DNA of 64,000 nt from CADEFX01 sp046154585 (GCA_046154585.1 JBJXDX010000090.1:62001-126000), one strand, 5' to 3'; counted from the first letter of the stretch, positions 9,035-17,377 are shown. Made by a program: numbers and translations. Notes: a model not told the origin generated them from the letters alone.

Positions 9035-9972
9035 CGGCTTCCCCTTGCCGCGAGCCGGCTGTTGGCCTGCAGTCTGGCGATCAGCGCCAGCAGCGGTTCG
9101 GCGGCCGACCGGTCCGTATGATGCACGAGGAACGACCAGCCGAGCGTAGCGGCAAGGTTCTCAAGGGCCGCGCGATGCGCTTGCATTCTAACGGCATAAT
9201 CGCCGCGTAGCGTTTCGACTCGATCAGCGACCCATCGCTCCGATCCTTCGACGCCGACGAATTCGGCGCGGCCTTCGTAAGGCAATGTCTCCTCGGCCGG
9301 GTCAAGCACCTGCACGAGATGGCCCGATACGCCATCCGCCGCAAGTTCACGCAGGCGGTTGCCGATGACATCGACAGGATCGAGGAAATCGCTGACCAGG
9401 ATCACGCCGGAAAAACGGCTTAGGCGGCGCCCCGGAGGCAAGCTGTCGCGTGGCCCACTCGCATCCTCATGCACCGCGAGAGACTCGGCGAGCTTGGTGG
9501 TGGTATTGCGGCTGGCAGACGGCCGTGTCAGGCCAAGGATAGCCACGCGCTCACCGCCGCGCACCAGCAATTCCGATGCCGCAAGCGTCAGGACGAGCGC
9601 GCGCTCGCGCTTCGTCACGCTCGAGAGATGGCTCTTGAAGTCCATCGACGGCGACAGATCAGGCCAGAGCCAGACGGTGTGCGCCGCCTCCCATTCGCGC
9701 TCACGAACGTAGAGATGATCCGAGCTTGCCGAGCGGCGCCAATCGATGAGACGCGCCGCATCGCTGGAATGATATTGCCGGAACTGCCAGAAGGTTTCAC
9801 CCGGACCCGAGCGGCGGCGCCCATGCAAACCGTGCGCAACCGTCACCGCCACGCGCAGGGCGTTGAGCAGGAGATCGGGAAGGCTGTCGGCAAGACCGTG
9901 AGCCTCACGCTCGAAATCAAAATGGCGCGCAGTCTTGCCAGCATCCCGGTTTGCTCTTGGCGAGAGCCCCAC
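9031..9972 (-). CDS. DUF58 domain protein
   Basis: This is 313 residues. The diagnostic DUF58 block is present at roughly 55-95: GPGETFWQFRQYHSSD, then RLIDWRRSAS and LYVREREWE. A VWA-like strand (VWLWPDLSPSMDF) with an MIDAS-like DxSxS follows, then GVILVSDFLDP. No membrane segment or signal peptide is seen. DUF58 proteins pair with MoxR AAA+ ATPases and are thought to be their adaptor or substrate; that is family knowledge, not shown here. It begins 6 bases after moxR and overlaps the next gene by 4 bases. Confidence 0.85.
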   Translation of the reverse strand: MGLSPRANRDAGKTARHFDFEREAHGLADSLPDLLLNALRVAVTVAHGLHGRRRSGPGETFWQFRQYHSSDAARLIDWRRSASSDHLYVREREWEAAHTVWLWPDLSPSMDFKSHLSSVTKRERALVLTLAASELLVRGGERVAILGLTRPSASRNTTTKLAESLAVHEDASGPRDSLPPGRRLSRFSGVILVSDFLDPVDVIGNRLRELAADGVSGHLVQVLDPAEETLPYEGRAEFVGVEGSERWVADRVETLRGDYAVRMQAHRAALENLAATLGWSFLVHHTDRSAAEPLLALIARLQANSRLAARGSR

Positions 9973-9978
9973 CAGGTG

Positions 9979-10980
9979 TCACTCCAATACGTGCTTCAGA
10001 TCGGAGATTATGTCGCCGATGCTTTGCGGGGTCTTGCCGGTACGCGCCGCGAACGTCAGCGCCATGCGATGCTTGAGCACCGGCTCGGCCAGCGCGACCA
10101 CATCGTCGATCGATGGCGCAAGCCGGCCGTCGATCAGCGCCTTGGCGCGAACTGCAAGCATCAGCGCCTGACTGGCGCGTGGACCGGGGCCCCACTCGAT
10201 CAGCTCATTCGTGCGAGCGCTGGCGTCAGGCCCCGGACGGGCCGATCGCACGAGGCGAAGTATCGCTTCCACGACCTTGTCCGGCACCGGAATCTGGCGG
10301 ACAAGGCGCTGGATGGACATCAGCTCTTCGCCCGACAGCACGGCCTCGAGCTTGCGCTCCTCGACACCGGTGGTGGCGAACAGCATGCGCCGCTCGGCCG
10401 CTTCACCCGGATAGCCGACATCGATCTGCAGGAGGAAGCGATCGAGCTGCGCCTCAGGGAGCGGGTAGGTGCCTTCCTGCTCCAGCGGGTTCTGCGTCGC
10501 CAGCACATGGAACGGCGCGGGCAGGTCGTGGCGTTGACCAGCTACGGTGACGTGGTGCTCCTGCATGGCCTGCAGCAGCGCCGACTGGGTTCTGGGGCTC
10601 GCGCGATTGATTTCGTCGGCCATCAGGAGTTGGGCAAAGATAGGCCCCTTGATGAAGCGGAAGCCACGCCGGCCGGCTGCATCCTCGAGCACTTCCGAGC
10701 CGATGATATCGGACGGCATCAGGTCCGGCGTGAACTGGATGCGCTTGGCGTCCAGCCCCAGCACCCGGCCCAGGGTCTCGACCAGCAGGGTCTTGGCCAG
10801 GCCCGGGACGCCGATCAGCAGGGCATGCCCGCCAGACAGGATGGTGACAAGGGTGCGCTCGATGACCTCGTCCTGCCCGAAGATGACGGAGGATGCCGCC
10901 TTGTGGACGCGTTGTATCCGCTCACCGGCGGCTTCTACGCGCGCGACGATGTTATCGTGACTATCGATCAGGGTTGTCAT
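9979..10980 (-). CDS. MoxR-family AAA+ ATPase
   Basis: This is 333 residues from MTTLIDSHDNIVARVEAA; a 40-codon upstream extension is unlikely to be coding. It has Walker A GVPGLAKT at about 60-67, Walker B plus sensor region LLMADEINRASPRTQSA, an arginine-rich finger area, and the C-terminal AAA lid. MoxR ATPases act as chaperone-like machines for metal insertion or complex assembly and are nearly always followed by DUF58 and VWA-type genes, exactly as here. It heads the minus-strand operon running to 4026 and is divergent from the DUF1285 gene; the 155-base gap between them should hold both promoters. Confidence 0.92.
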   Translation of the reverse strand: MTTLIDSHDNIVARVEAAGERIQRVHKAASSVIFGQDEVIERTLVTILSGGHALLIGVPGLAKTLLVETLGRVLGLDAKRIQFTPDLMPSDIIGSEVLEDAAGRRGFRFIKGPIFAQLLMADEINRASPRTQSALLQAMQEHHVTVAGQRHDLPAPFHVLATQNPLEQEGTYPLPEAQLDRFLLQIDVGYPGEAAERRMLFATTGVEERKLEAVLSGEELMSIQRLVRQIPVPDKVVEAILRLVRSARPGPDASARTNELIEWGPGPRASQALMLAVRAKALIDGRLAPSIDDVVALAEPVLKHRMALTFAARTGKTPQSIGDIISDLKHVLE

Positions 10981-11135
10981 GATGTGAATATAAGCCCGCT
11001 TTTCGCTTTTGCGAAATCCTGCGCTGGAGAAGATGTTCACAATATGAAGGACGGGGGCGATCTGCCAGTCACAGCAGCGTGTGCCACTGCCCGTGGCCAT
11101 GCATCAACTGCCTAGCAAACGCGCACAGGTAACTC

Positions 11136-11717
11136 ATGGAAGCAGACAAGAAAAACGACGCCTCAGGGCTCGCAGGCCTGGAAGCGCTGCTGAAAGAACA
11201 AGCAGGCGACCGCCTGCCGCCAGTGGAGAAATGGAACCCGCCCTACTGCGGCGACATCGGCATGCGCATCCGCAACGACGGGGTCTGGTTCTACCAGGGC
11301 AGCCCGATCGGCCGAAAGCCGCTGGTCAGGTTGTTTTCGCGCGTGTTGAGGAGGGACGAGGACGGCCGGCATTATCTCGTCACGCCAGTCGAGAAAGTCG
11401 ATGTGGCGGTGGACGATGCGCCGTTCCTGGCGGTGGAGATGGAGGTCAGCGGCACGGGCGAAGACCAGACGCTGACATTCCGCACCAACGTCGACGACGT
11501 CGTGCGCTGCGGCCCGGGTCATCAGCTCCGGTTTGTCGAGGAAATGCCGGGCGGTGGATTGAAGCCGTATCTGCTCGTCCGCGGCCGGCTCGAAGCGCTG
11601 GTCACCAGGGCCCTTTACTACGATCTCGTCGAGCTGGCCGTTCCGAGCGGTGACGGTTCCGACGCGCTCGAGGTGTGGAGCGCGGGCGTGCCGTTTCCGG
11701 TTGCAGCCGCAGCTTGA
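11136..11717 (+). CDS. DUF1285 family protein
   Basis: This is 193 residues. The N-terminal block PVEKWNPPYCGDIGMRI with GVWFYQGSPIGRKPLVRLFS, then YLVTPVEKVDVAVDDAPF, is characteristic of DUF1285, a small soluble family common in proteobacteria. Function is unknown. An AGGT a few bases before the ATG is a modest ribosome-binding site. It heads a plus-strand set with a CoA-pyrophosphatase-type Nudix protein, a small membrane protein and the CCA-adding enzyme, an order often seen in Rhizobiales opposite moxR. Confidence 0.85.
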   Translation: MEADKKNDASGLAGLEALLKEQAGDRLPPVEKWNPPYCGDIGMRIRNDGVWFYQGSPIGRKPLVRLFSRVLRRDEDGRHYLVTPVEKVDVAVDDAPFLAVEMEVSGTGEDQTLTFRTNVDDVVRCGPGHQLRFVEEMPGGGLKPYLLVRGRLEALVTRALYYDLVELAVPSGDGSDALEVWSAGVPFPVAAAA

Positions 11718-11753
11718 GGGAACGTTGCCAAGCCGCACGTGGCGGGCCATACC

Positions 11754-12434
11754 ATGCGCTGCATGGAACCGGGGCCGGACAACACGCCGCCATTCACGGA
11801 GACTGCCTTCCGGCAGCTCACAGCAACCCGGCTGCACGCCGAGCCTTCCGAAGCGGTGTTCGATCCGCGCACGGGCCGCACCTGGGGCCGCGGCGATTGG
11901 GATCTCAATCCCGAGCTGATGGCCGACTTTGCCGTGATGCCGCCACCGCGGCCTGCTGCCGTGCTGGTGCCCGTGGTCGCGCGCGATGAGCTGACGGTGC
12001 TGCTCACGCGACGCACCGAAACGCTGCCGACGCATGCGGGCCAGATCGCGTTTCCAGGTGGGAAGCTCGAGGCCGGCGAGGACGCGGTGGACGCGGCGCT
12101 ACGGGAATCCGAGGAAGAGATCTCTCTCGAGCGCCGGTACGTGGACGTTCTGGGGTTTCTCGACAGCTATCGCACCGGCACCGGGTTCATGGTCGTGCCC
12201 GTTGTCGCGCTCATTCGGCCAGGATTTGTTTTGCGCAACGATACGACGGAGGTCGCCGAGACGTTCGAAGTACCGCTGCGTTTTTTGATGGACGAAGCCA
12301 ACCACCAGAAGCACGCGCGCGAATGGCATGGGCGCCAGCGCTTCTACTATGCGATGCCCTATGGCGGGCGCTATATCTGGGGCGCCACGGCCGCCATGAT
12401 CAAGAATATGCACGAAAGGCTGTTCGCCCGATGA
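11754..12434 (+). CDS. Nudix hydrolase, CoA pyrophosphatase type (NudL-like)
   Basis: This is 226 residues from the chosen ATG; a GTG 15 bases upstream and an ATG 9 bases downstream are alternatives. The Nudix box GGKLEAGEDAVDAALRE then EEIS is complete, and the preceding RRTETLPTHAGQIAFPGG is the UPF0035/CoA-pyrophosphatase signature. Family members split coenzyme A or its acyl forms into 3',5'-ADP and phosphopantetheine using divalent metal. One box oddity is Ile where Gly or Leu usually follows EE. The stop overlaps the ATG of the next gene (ATGA), so the two are coupled. Confidence 0.85.
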   Translation: MRCMEPGPDNTPPFTETAFRQLTATRLHAEPSEAVFDPRTGRTWGRGDWDLNPELMADFAVMPPPRPAAVLVPVVARDELTVLLTRRTETLPTHAGQIAFPGGKLEAGEDAVDAALRESEEEISLERRYVDVLGFLDSYRTGTGFMVVPVVALIRPGFVLRNDTTEVAETFEVPLRFLMDEANHQKHAREWHGRQRFYYAMPYGGRYIWGATAAMIKNMHERLFAR

Positions 12435-12694
12435 TCCGCGTCATCATCGAGAACATCGTGCTGTTTCTGCTGCCGACACTCTTCTATGTCGGCTATGTGC
12501 TGCTGACGCGCGATCCGGACGCGAAGAAGGATCTCCTGTCAGGGGCACCATTCATTTGGCTGTTTTTGGCAGGGACGCTTCTTGTCGTCATCGTTCTGGT
12601 GGCATTCGGCTCAACATCTGGAGGCCGGCCGGGCCAGCACTACGAGCCGCCGTCCATGAAGGACGGCCGTATCGAACCCGGTCAAATCCGGTAA
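12431..12694 (+). CDS. Small membrane protein, DUF6111-like
   Basis: This is 87 residues with two membrane segments (ENIVLFLLPTLFYVGYVLL and PFIWLFLAGTLLVVIVLVAF) joined by a short charged loop, and a hydrophilic tail PPSMKDGRIEPGQIR. This pattern matches a small Rhizobiales family placed between the Nudix and CCA genes. Its 4-base overlap with the Nudix gene and 13-base gap to cca support a single operon. No function is known. Confidence 0.75.
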   Translation: MIRVIIENIVLFLLPTLFYVGYVLLTRDPDAKKDLLSGAPFIWLFLAGTLLVVIVLVAFGSTSGGRPGQHYEPPSMKDGRIEPGQIR

Positions 12695-12707
12695 GACAGT
12701 GTGTGCC

Positions 12708-13940
12708 ATGCCCGAGACAGGACATTCCGCATCCCTCCCCTCCCTGTCGGGACAGGATTGGCTCGTGCGTGCGCAACCGGTGATGCGCGTGCTTGCCGAT
12801 GCCGGATGCGAAACCCGCGCCGTAGGGGGCGCGGTGCGCAACGCGCTCATGGGGCTGCCTGTTGGCGACGTCGATCTGGCAACGACGGCGAAGCCCGAGG
12901 AGACCATCAAGGTTTGTGAGGCGGCGGGATTGAAGTGCGTGCCGACCGGGCTCGCGCACGGGACGGTGACGGTCCTTTCCGATGGCTCTGCTTATGAAGT
13001 GACGACGCTGCGCGAGGACGTCGAGACGTTCGGCCGCCACGCCAAAGTCGCCTACACGGTGGACTGGGCTGCCGACGCGCGCCGGCGCGATTTCACCATG
13101 AATGCGCTATATTGCGCGGCGGACGGAACCGTAAGCGACCCACTCAAAGGATGGCCCGATCTCCTGGCGCGTCGTGTCCGCTTCATCGGCGAGCCGGCTG
13201 AACGCATAGGCGAGGACTATCTGCGCATTCTTCGATTCTTCCGCTTTCACGCCGAGGTGGGACAGGGACCGCTTGACGCTGCCGGGCTGCTAGCGTGCGT
13301 GCGCGAGCGTCATGGACTTGCACGCCTTTCGGCCGAGCGCGTGCGCAACGAGCTCATCAAGCTCTTGTCGGCGGCCGATCCGCTCGCCGGCATTGGGCCG
13401 ATGTTCGATGTCGGACTGCTCTCACCGCTGCTGCATGCCGCACCGCGGCCTGGACTGCTGGCACGGCTGGTGGCTGCCGAAAAGGCCGCGCCGGCGCCGA
13501 TCGACGCCCTGTTGCGGTTGTCGGCTCTGGCTGTGGCCGTGGAGGATGACATACCGGCCCTTGCCGAACGGCTGCGTCTGTCGAACGCGGAGCGCGACAG
13601 TCTCGTCGTCATCGACCACAATGCAGCAGCGCTCGGCGCACTGACCGACCAGGCTGCGCGCCGCGTGCTTTACACAGAAGGGGCCCAGCAGTGGCAGCGA
13701 CGCGCTTTGGCGGCGGCTGTTGCGGGAGCGGGACCGCGGTGGCGCACGCTCTATGCCCTGCCGCAATCATGGCAGTTGCCGCATTTCCCGCTGCGCGGCA
13801 CCGATGCGCTGGCGCTCGGGGTCGCCCCGGGACCGCGAATCGGCGAGTTGCTGGCTCACGTCGAAGCGTGGTGGATCGAGCGAGACTTCATGGTTGACGA
13901 GGCGGCCTTGCGTCGGCGCCTCGCAGAACTCGCGCGCTGA
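12708..13940 (+). CDS. cca: CCA tRNA nucleotidyltransferase / poly(A) polymerase family
   Basis: This is 410 residues from the second ATG. The class II nucleotidyltransferase head is clear: VGGAVRNALMG, then DVDLATTAKPEE with the catalytic DxD, RREDVETFGRH-like flexible loop (LREDVETFGRH), RRRDFTMNALY, and GEPAERIGEDYLRILRFFRF, the ribose- and base-binding neck. It adds or repairs the 3'-CCA of tRNAs. Alphaproteobacteria usually have one such enzyme, so it is likely essential. It closes the DUF1285-Nudix-membrane protein operon. Confidence 0.92.
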   Translation: MPETGHSASLPSLSGQDWLVRAQPVMRVLADAGCETRAVGGAVRNALMGLPVGDVDLATTAKPEETIKVCEAAGLKCVPTGLAHGTVTVLSDGSAYEVTTLREDVETFGRHAKVAYTVDWAADARRRDFTMNALYCAADGTVSDPLKGWPDLLARRVRFIGEPAERIGEDYLRILRFFRFHAEVGQGPLDAAGLLACVRERHGLARLSAERVRNELIKLLSAADPLAGIGPMFDVGLLSPLLHAAPRPGLLARLVAAEKAAPAPIDALLRLSALAVAVEDDIPALAERLRLSNAERDSLVVIDHNAAALGALTDQAARRVLYTEGAQQWQRRALAAAVAGAGPRWRTLYALPQSWQLPHFPLRGTDALALGVAPGPRIGELLAHVEAWWIERDFMVDEAALRRRLAELAR

Positions 13941-13997
13941 ATACATCGTGAATGAGCATGCTGGTGCAGCGCCCGCCGAACGGGTTAGCCTGCGCGG

Positions 13998-14915
13998 ATG
14001 ATCGATGTGCGATGGATGAGGCGCAGCGCGCCTGACGCGCGCTGGCTGACGGTCCTGATGGCGACGGCGCTTGCCGCGTGCGTGGCCATGGCCGTCCCGG
14101 GATCGGCACGCGAGTTCCAGCCGGCGACGAAGGAGCTTTCCTATGTGGGGCTCGGCGAGGGTCTGGATGCCGAGGACGGCATGTCCGTCCGCCGCAAGAC
14201 GGCGAGAAACCAGTGCGGGCGCTGGCGCGCGGCCGCCTCGCAACTGGGCGAGACCTACGCCGGACATCGGCTGAGACGCACGGCCGTCAGCCGCCATTGT
14301 CCGTTCCTGGAGAGCGCGCGCGCCGATGAAACCTGGGACTGGCCCTGGTCATCGCTCGGGGACGGACGTGTTCTGCCGCCACGGCTGCGTATGGCCGCCG
14401 GCGATTGGGAAATCAGATGCGGCACGGCACGTGCGCGGCGCCGCTGCGCGCTGCTGCATCGCGGTCCAGCTCTATCCGACGCGACGCGGACCTCCCAGCA
14501 GCCATCGATCGTCACGCATTTCGTGATCGACATGGTCGGCCGGCGCGAGATCGTGCTCTGGCGGGTCTACGTGCCGGTGGTTGCACCCGCGACAGCTTCG
14601 TTGCAGGAGAGCTCGGACTTGACCGTGGGGGTCGCCGGTCGCCACGGCAGCGGACGCATTCACTATCAGCTCGATGGCGCCGAGCACACGGAGGTGTTTC
14701 CGGCGTGCGCGCCCGCAGGCTGCCTCATGGAGGCCAACGTGCGCCGCGCCGGATCCGTCGTGACGCGCCTGTGGGAAGGCCAGGCGCTGGAACTGCGCGT
14801 GGATCTCGGTACGCAACCGCCGATCGTGATGATGCTGCCTGCCGCGGGCTTCCGCGCAGGCCTGAGAGAACTTATCCGGCTGCGCCGGGAAGAAATGCGC
14901 GCCAGCCACCGTTGA
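13998..14915 (+). CDS. Secreted protein with IalB-like (invasion-associated locus B) C-terminal domain
   Basis: This is 305 residues. The N-terminus has basic residues followed by LTVLMATALAACVAMAVPGSAREF, read as a signal peptide cleaved near residue 37 (AxA-like GSA). The last ~180 residues follow the IalB pattern: GDWEIRCGTARARRRCALLH, then IVLWRVYVPV, then CAPAGCLMEANV and a closing LRELIRL. Paired cysteines suggest periplasmic disulfides. IalB-type proteins are widespread in Rhizobiales, mostly without known role. The stretch between signal and domain is Arg-rich and unlike other families I know. Confidence 0.6.
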   Translation: MIDVRWMRRSAPDARWLTVLMATALAACVAMAVPGSAREFQPATKELSYVGLGEGLDAEDGMSVRRKTARNQCGRWRAAASQLGETYAGHRLRRTAVSRHCPFLESARADETWDWPWSSLGDGRVLPPRLRMAAGDWEIRCGTARARRRCALLHRGPALSDATRTSQQPSIVTHFVIDMVGRREIVLWRVYVPVVAPATASLQESSDLTVGVAGRHGSGRIHYQLDGAEHTEVFPACAPAGCLMEANVRRAGSVVTRLWEGQALELRVDLGTQPPIVMMLPAAGFRAGLRELIRLRREEMRASHR

Positions 14916-14927
14916 GGGATCAGGATC

Positions 14928-15161
14928 GTGACGACGCAGCATGATCCGGCATCACCACGCAAGATGCGCCTCGTACGCCTGATGTTCGCGGGCATGGCGC
15001 TGGCATCTCTGGCGGCCGGACTGACTCTATACATCTTGGCGGAGCGGCTCGGCCTCGACGACGATACGGCGCGCTATCTGGCGACAGCGTTCCTCGCCGC
15101 CGCGGTGGCGGATGCACTCATTCTCCATTTCTGGGACCGGATCTTTACGCAGAAGCGGTGA
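14928..15161 (+). CDS. Small two-helix membrane protein of unknown function
   Basis: This is 77 residues starting at GTG 12 bases after the IalB-like gene; MRLVRLMF 12 codons in is an alternative start. Two hydrophobic stretches (LMFAGMALASLAAGLTLYIL and YLATAFLAAAVADALIL) flank an acidic loop GLDDDTAR. The 3' end overlaps the convergent Nudix gene by 17 bases. I do not recognise the family. Confidence 0.6.
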   Translation: MTTQHDPASPRKMRLVRLMFAGMALASLAAGLTLYILAERLGLDDDTARYLATAFLAAAVADALILHFWDRIFTQKR

Positions 15162-15579
15162 CGCGCCGCCAAAGCGCGTCGAGCGCAGCCGCATAGCCCG
15201 ACTCGGTCGGAAACGTCAGGCCTGACAGGTCGCGGGGTCCGAGCCAGGCCATTTCGTCGTGCTCGGATGAGAGAAACGCCTCGCCACCGGCATGACGGCA
15301 TACCCGGCCGATGATGAACTGGAAGACTCCATCGGACGGCCGTCTGCGGATCCAGGTCACCACAGCGTCGGTCAACTCAACGCGAAACTCAGGCCCGAGT
15401 TCTTCGGCAATCTCGCGCGCCAGAATGCGGTCGTGGGCGTCCCATTCCTCACCGACATCGATACGCCCGCCGGGCAACTCCCAAAAACCAGAGTCGGCTT
15501 CGCGCACGAGCAATGCACGGCCATCACACACGATGAAGGCCTTCAGGCTGACTTCGAAGGTCTGAATGGCGCGCGGCAT
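15145..15579 (-). CDS. Nudix hydrolase with enlarged Nudix box
   Basis: This is 144 residues. After FWELPGGRIDVGE the box continues EWDAHDRILA before REIAEELG, giving ten residues between the first Glu and the RE pair instead of the canonical seven. All metal-ligand glutamates remain, so activity is plausible. The rest (LLVREADSGFWELPG, HDEMAWLG) is typical of small cytosolic Nudix proteins that hydrolyse nucleoside diphosphate derivatives; the substrate is unknown. The 3' end overlaps the convergent small membrane gene. Confidence 0.75.
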   Translation of the reverse strand: MPRAIQTFEVSLKAFIVCDGRALLVREADSGFWELPGGRIDVGEEWDAHDRILAREIAEELGPEFRVELTDAVVTWIRRRPSDGVFQFIIGRVCRHAGGEAFLSSEHDEMAWLGPRDLSGLTFPTESGYAAALDALWRRVTASA

Positions 15580-15676
15580 GAGCCCGATTCTCGTACAGGA
15601 AGAATGGGCGAGCCATATCCCACGATCGGCGAGGACGTCCAGCCAACACGCGCGCAGAGAGCGAATGAAAGCTCCG

Positions 15677-15946
15677 TCAGTGCAGGCGGAACTCGCTCGA
15701 GACGAAGTTGTACTCGCGGGGATGGATCAGGGCCTTGTGCGCCACACGGATACGATAGAGCGATCCTTCGAGGTTCTTGGACCAGAAATCAAGAAACCCT
15801 TTCAGCTTCGGAAACACCGGATGCAGGTCGTACTCCTGCCAGATGTAGCTCTGAATGAGAGAAGGGTGGTCGGGCATTCGATAAAGGATTTCCGCAGTCG
15901 TGAGGCTGAAGCCTTTGAGCTGCGCGGCGAAGTCTCCTTGGCTCAT
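15677..15946 (-). CDS. Usg family protein
   Basis: This is 89 residues from MSQGDFAAQL, chosen because CAGGAG lies about 8 bases upstream and the longer frame adds 36 unlikely residues. It carries LTTAEILYRMPDHPSLIQSY and WQEYDLHPVFPKL, the recognisable core of the alphaproteobacterial Usg family (named for its position upstream of trpF in Caulobacter). Function is unknown. Here it stands alone, not next to trp genes. Confidence 0.8.
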   Translation of the reverse strand: MSQGDFAAQLKGFSLTTAEILYRMPDHPSLIQSYIWQEYDLHPVFPKLKGFLDFWSKNLEGSLYRIRVAHKALIHPREYNFVSSEFRLH

Positions 15947-16289
15947 GTGCTGGTCTCCTGAGCGTTGCACCCGCGACTCGACTGCGTGAAGGATATGACA
16001 AACGCGTCGGCATTCAATTAGTTTCGCGCTGAATATCAACGCCTTAGCAGCCATGCTTCAACGCTGCTAACAAACAATGTGTCCGTACCAGCAGGCGATT
16101 GCCTCACAGCGTGCGTGCCGCTGAATGCTCATGCATAACAACCCTGCCGCCAAATGCCTTATTCAGCATCGCGCAGACTTTCGTTGAATATATTTGATTG
16201 CGCCGTGAAATTCCTGATGCAATCCAAAATCCAAAGGTTTATACGAACGCCTTCCGAAATCGCCTCTTGAGAATGGAAGGGATGAATAC
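15947..16289. other. Lower-GC intergenic region upstream of the HvrA-like gene
   Basis: These 343 bases are visibly AT-richer than the surroundings (runs such as TTGAATATATTTGATT near 16183) and contain no convincing gene. They should hold the promoters for usg and for the H-NS-type gene. H-NS-like proteins favour AT-rich DNA, so self-binding here is plausible but not shown. No clear terminator or small RNA is visible. Confidence 0.4.
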
Positions 16290-16604
16290 ATGGCGAGTGT
16301 GAATGTCGATAAGATGTCGCTCAAAGAGCTTCTGGAACTCGATGGGCGCGTTAAGAAGGCTATTCTGAATGCCAAGGAACGCGAACGGTCGGATCTAAAA
16401 AACAAGATTGCCTCGCTGGCGGAAAACGCCGGCTTTTCGGTAAGCGAGCTTTTCGGCAGCGGTCGCGGCAAGGGCGGCAAGGTCGCGGTCAAATACCGCA
16501 ACAAGGATAATCCGGGAGAGACCTGGACGGGACGCGGGCGGCAACCGAAATGGCTGGCTGCAAAGCTGGCCAAGGGCTCGAAACTTGCCGATTTTTCGAT
16601 TTGA
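16290..16604 (+). CDS. hvrA: H-NS family DNA-binding regulator, HvrA/Spb-like
   Basis: This is 104 residues. Residues 1-45 are a charged helical oligomerisation region (MSLKELLELDGRVKKAI). The C-terminus carries the H-NS family DNA-binding loop, here TWTGRGRQPKWLAAKL, equivalent to the enteric TWTGQGRTP-type motif. HvrA-type proteins bind AT-rich DNA and regulate photosynthesis and nitrogen genes in Rhodobacter; the target here is unknown. GGAAGG about 10 bases before ATG serves as ribosome-binding site. It is a single gene, ended by a terminator hairpin. Confidence 0.85.
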   Translation: MASVNVDKMSLKELLELDGRVKKAILNAKERERSDLKNKIASLAENAGFSVSELFGSGRGKGGKVAVKYRNKDNPGETWTGRGRQPKWLAAKLAKGSKLADFSI

Positions 16605-16650
16605 GGACGTCTGACGGGGCGACACCATCGCCCGTCGGCCGGTCAGAACC

Positions 16651-16686
16651 AAAAGTGCCCGTGTCTCCCTTCGGAGCCGGGCGTTT
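16651..16686 (+). terminator. Intrinsic terminator after the HvrA-like gene
   Basis: AAAA and GCCCG pair with CGGGC and TTTT around an inner CTCC-CTTC-GGAG stem, leaving a T-run at 16683-16686. A second hairpin just upstream (16613-16636, GACGGG with CCCGTC) may assist. Stem, loop and T-run fit rho-independent termination. Confidence 0.7.
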
Positions 16687-16771
16687 TGCATTCAGTTTCC
16701 AGCACCTCCGGCCTTGCGGCCGGCACGCGCCGGAAACTGTTTCGTGGGTTTCGCGATCGACCGATTTTGCA

Positions 16772-17041
16772 TCAACCGTAGATGCAGTGATGATAACGCT
16801 TCCACCAGTCCGGGCTGCCTGGGTGAATGGCCCTGCGCTTGAGCCAACGGCAGGGGGAATCATAGCCGTAGCCATAGCCCGAATAAGCGCCGTAATACGG
16901 GCTCCCGAGATCGACCACGATACCGAAGTGCTTTTTGTGCTTGGCTTCCGCAACGCCGACCGTTGCGCCGATCGCTGCAGTTGCAGCGATGATTGCGAAA
17001 AGCGCGTTCCGGACCTTCGTTGATGTTATTGAAACTGACAT
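16772..17041 (-). CDS. Small secreted Gly/Tyr-rich protein
   Basis: This is 89 residues. Basic start, hydrophobic core ALFAIIAATAAIGATVG and AEA form a likely signal peptide cleaved near residue 33. The mature part has a GAYSGYGYGYDS stretch, then CRWLKRRAIHPGSPDWWKRY and a terminal Cys. This is a common design for small periplasmic or surface proteins of Rhizobiales with no assigned role. It is convergent with the HvrA terminator and divergent from groES. Confidence 0.6.
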   Translation of the reverse strand: MSVSITSTKVRNALFAIIAATAAIGATVGVAEAKHKKHFGIVVDLGSPYYGAYSGYGYGYDSPCRWLKRRAIHPGSPDWWKRYHHCIYG

Positions 17042-17209
17042 CTATCTCTCCGCGATACTTTCGAGTTGATCACGTATTCGGGTGGCCGGGTTGGCCGCCA
17101 CTGCAGCGTCAGTCGCAATGGGATCAAAATCGGTTCACGCCGACGCGGAGAAATTCAGGAATCCGACGTCGAATGCTTCGAATTGCCGATCAAACCGATC
17201 ATCAAAGAC

Positions 17210-17236
17210 TTGGCACTCCCCCCTTGACAGTGCCAA
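17210..17236 (+). promoter_or_regulatory. CIRCE operator upstream of groES
   Basis: TTGGCACTC, a 9-base spacer and CAGTGCCAA form an inverted repeat matching the CIRCE consensus TTAGCACTC-N9-GAGTGCTAA at most positions. The changes are compensating, so eight arm bases pair perfectly. CIRCE binds the repressor HrcA, which is released on heat shock; control of groESL by HrcA is therefore expected. Confidence 0.88.
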
Positions 17237-17253
17237 CGCAGCGCTCGCATATA
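17224..17253 (+). promoter_or_regulatory. Predicted sigma-70 promoter of groESL, overlapping CIRCE
   Basis: TTGACA at 17224-17229 lies inside the CIRCE spacer and right arm, and CATATA at 17248-17253 follows after 18 bases. HrcA bound at CIRCE would sit on the -35 box. The leader to the groES ATG is about 120 bases. Confidence 0.65.
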
Positions 17254-17377
17254 GGGTCTTGCGTGCGACCGGACGCGCATTTTCTCAAGAGCCATCCGGT
17301 GGCCGTGCACCTGCGGACGTCGGTTGGCTCCGCGTGCGGGTGACATCAAAAACTGTTGGTATATGAAGGGGTTGAGC

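Noticed and set aside
6842..9121. 759-codon open frame on the plus strand
   Set aside because: It lies fully antisense to the BatA/DUF4159 gene and reads as Arg/His/Gly-rich sequence without motifs; a product of GC-rich codon bias.
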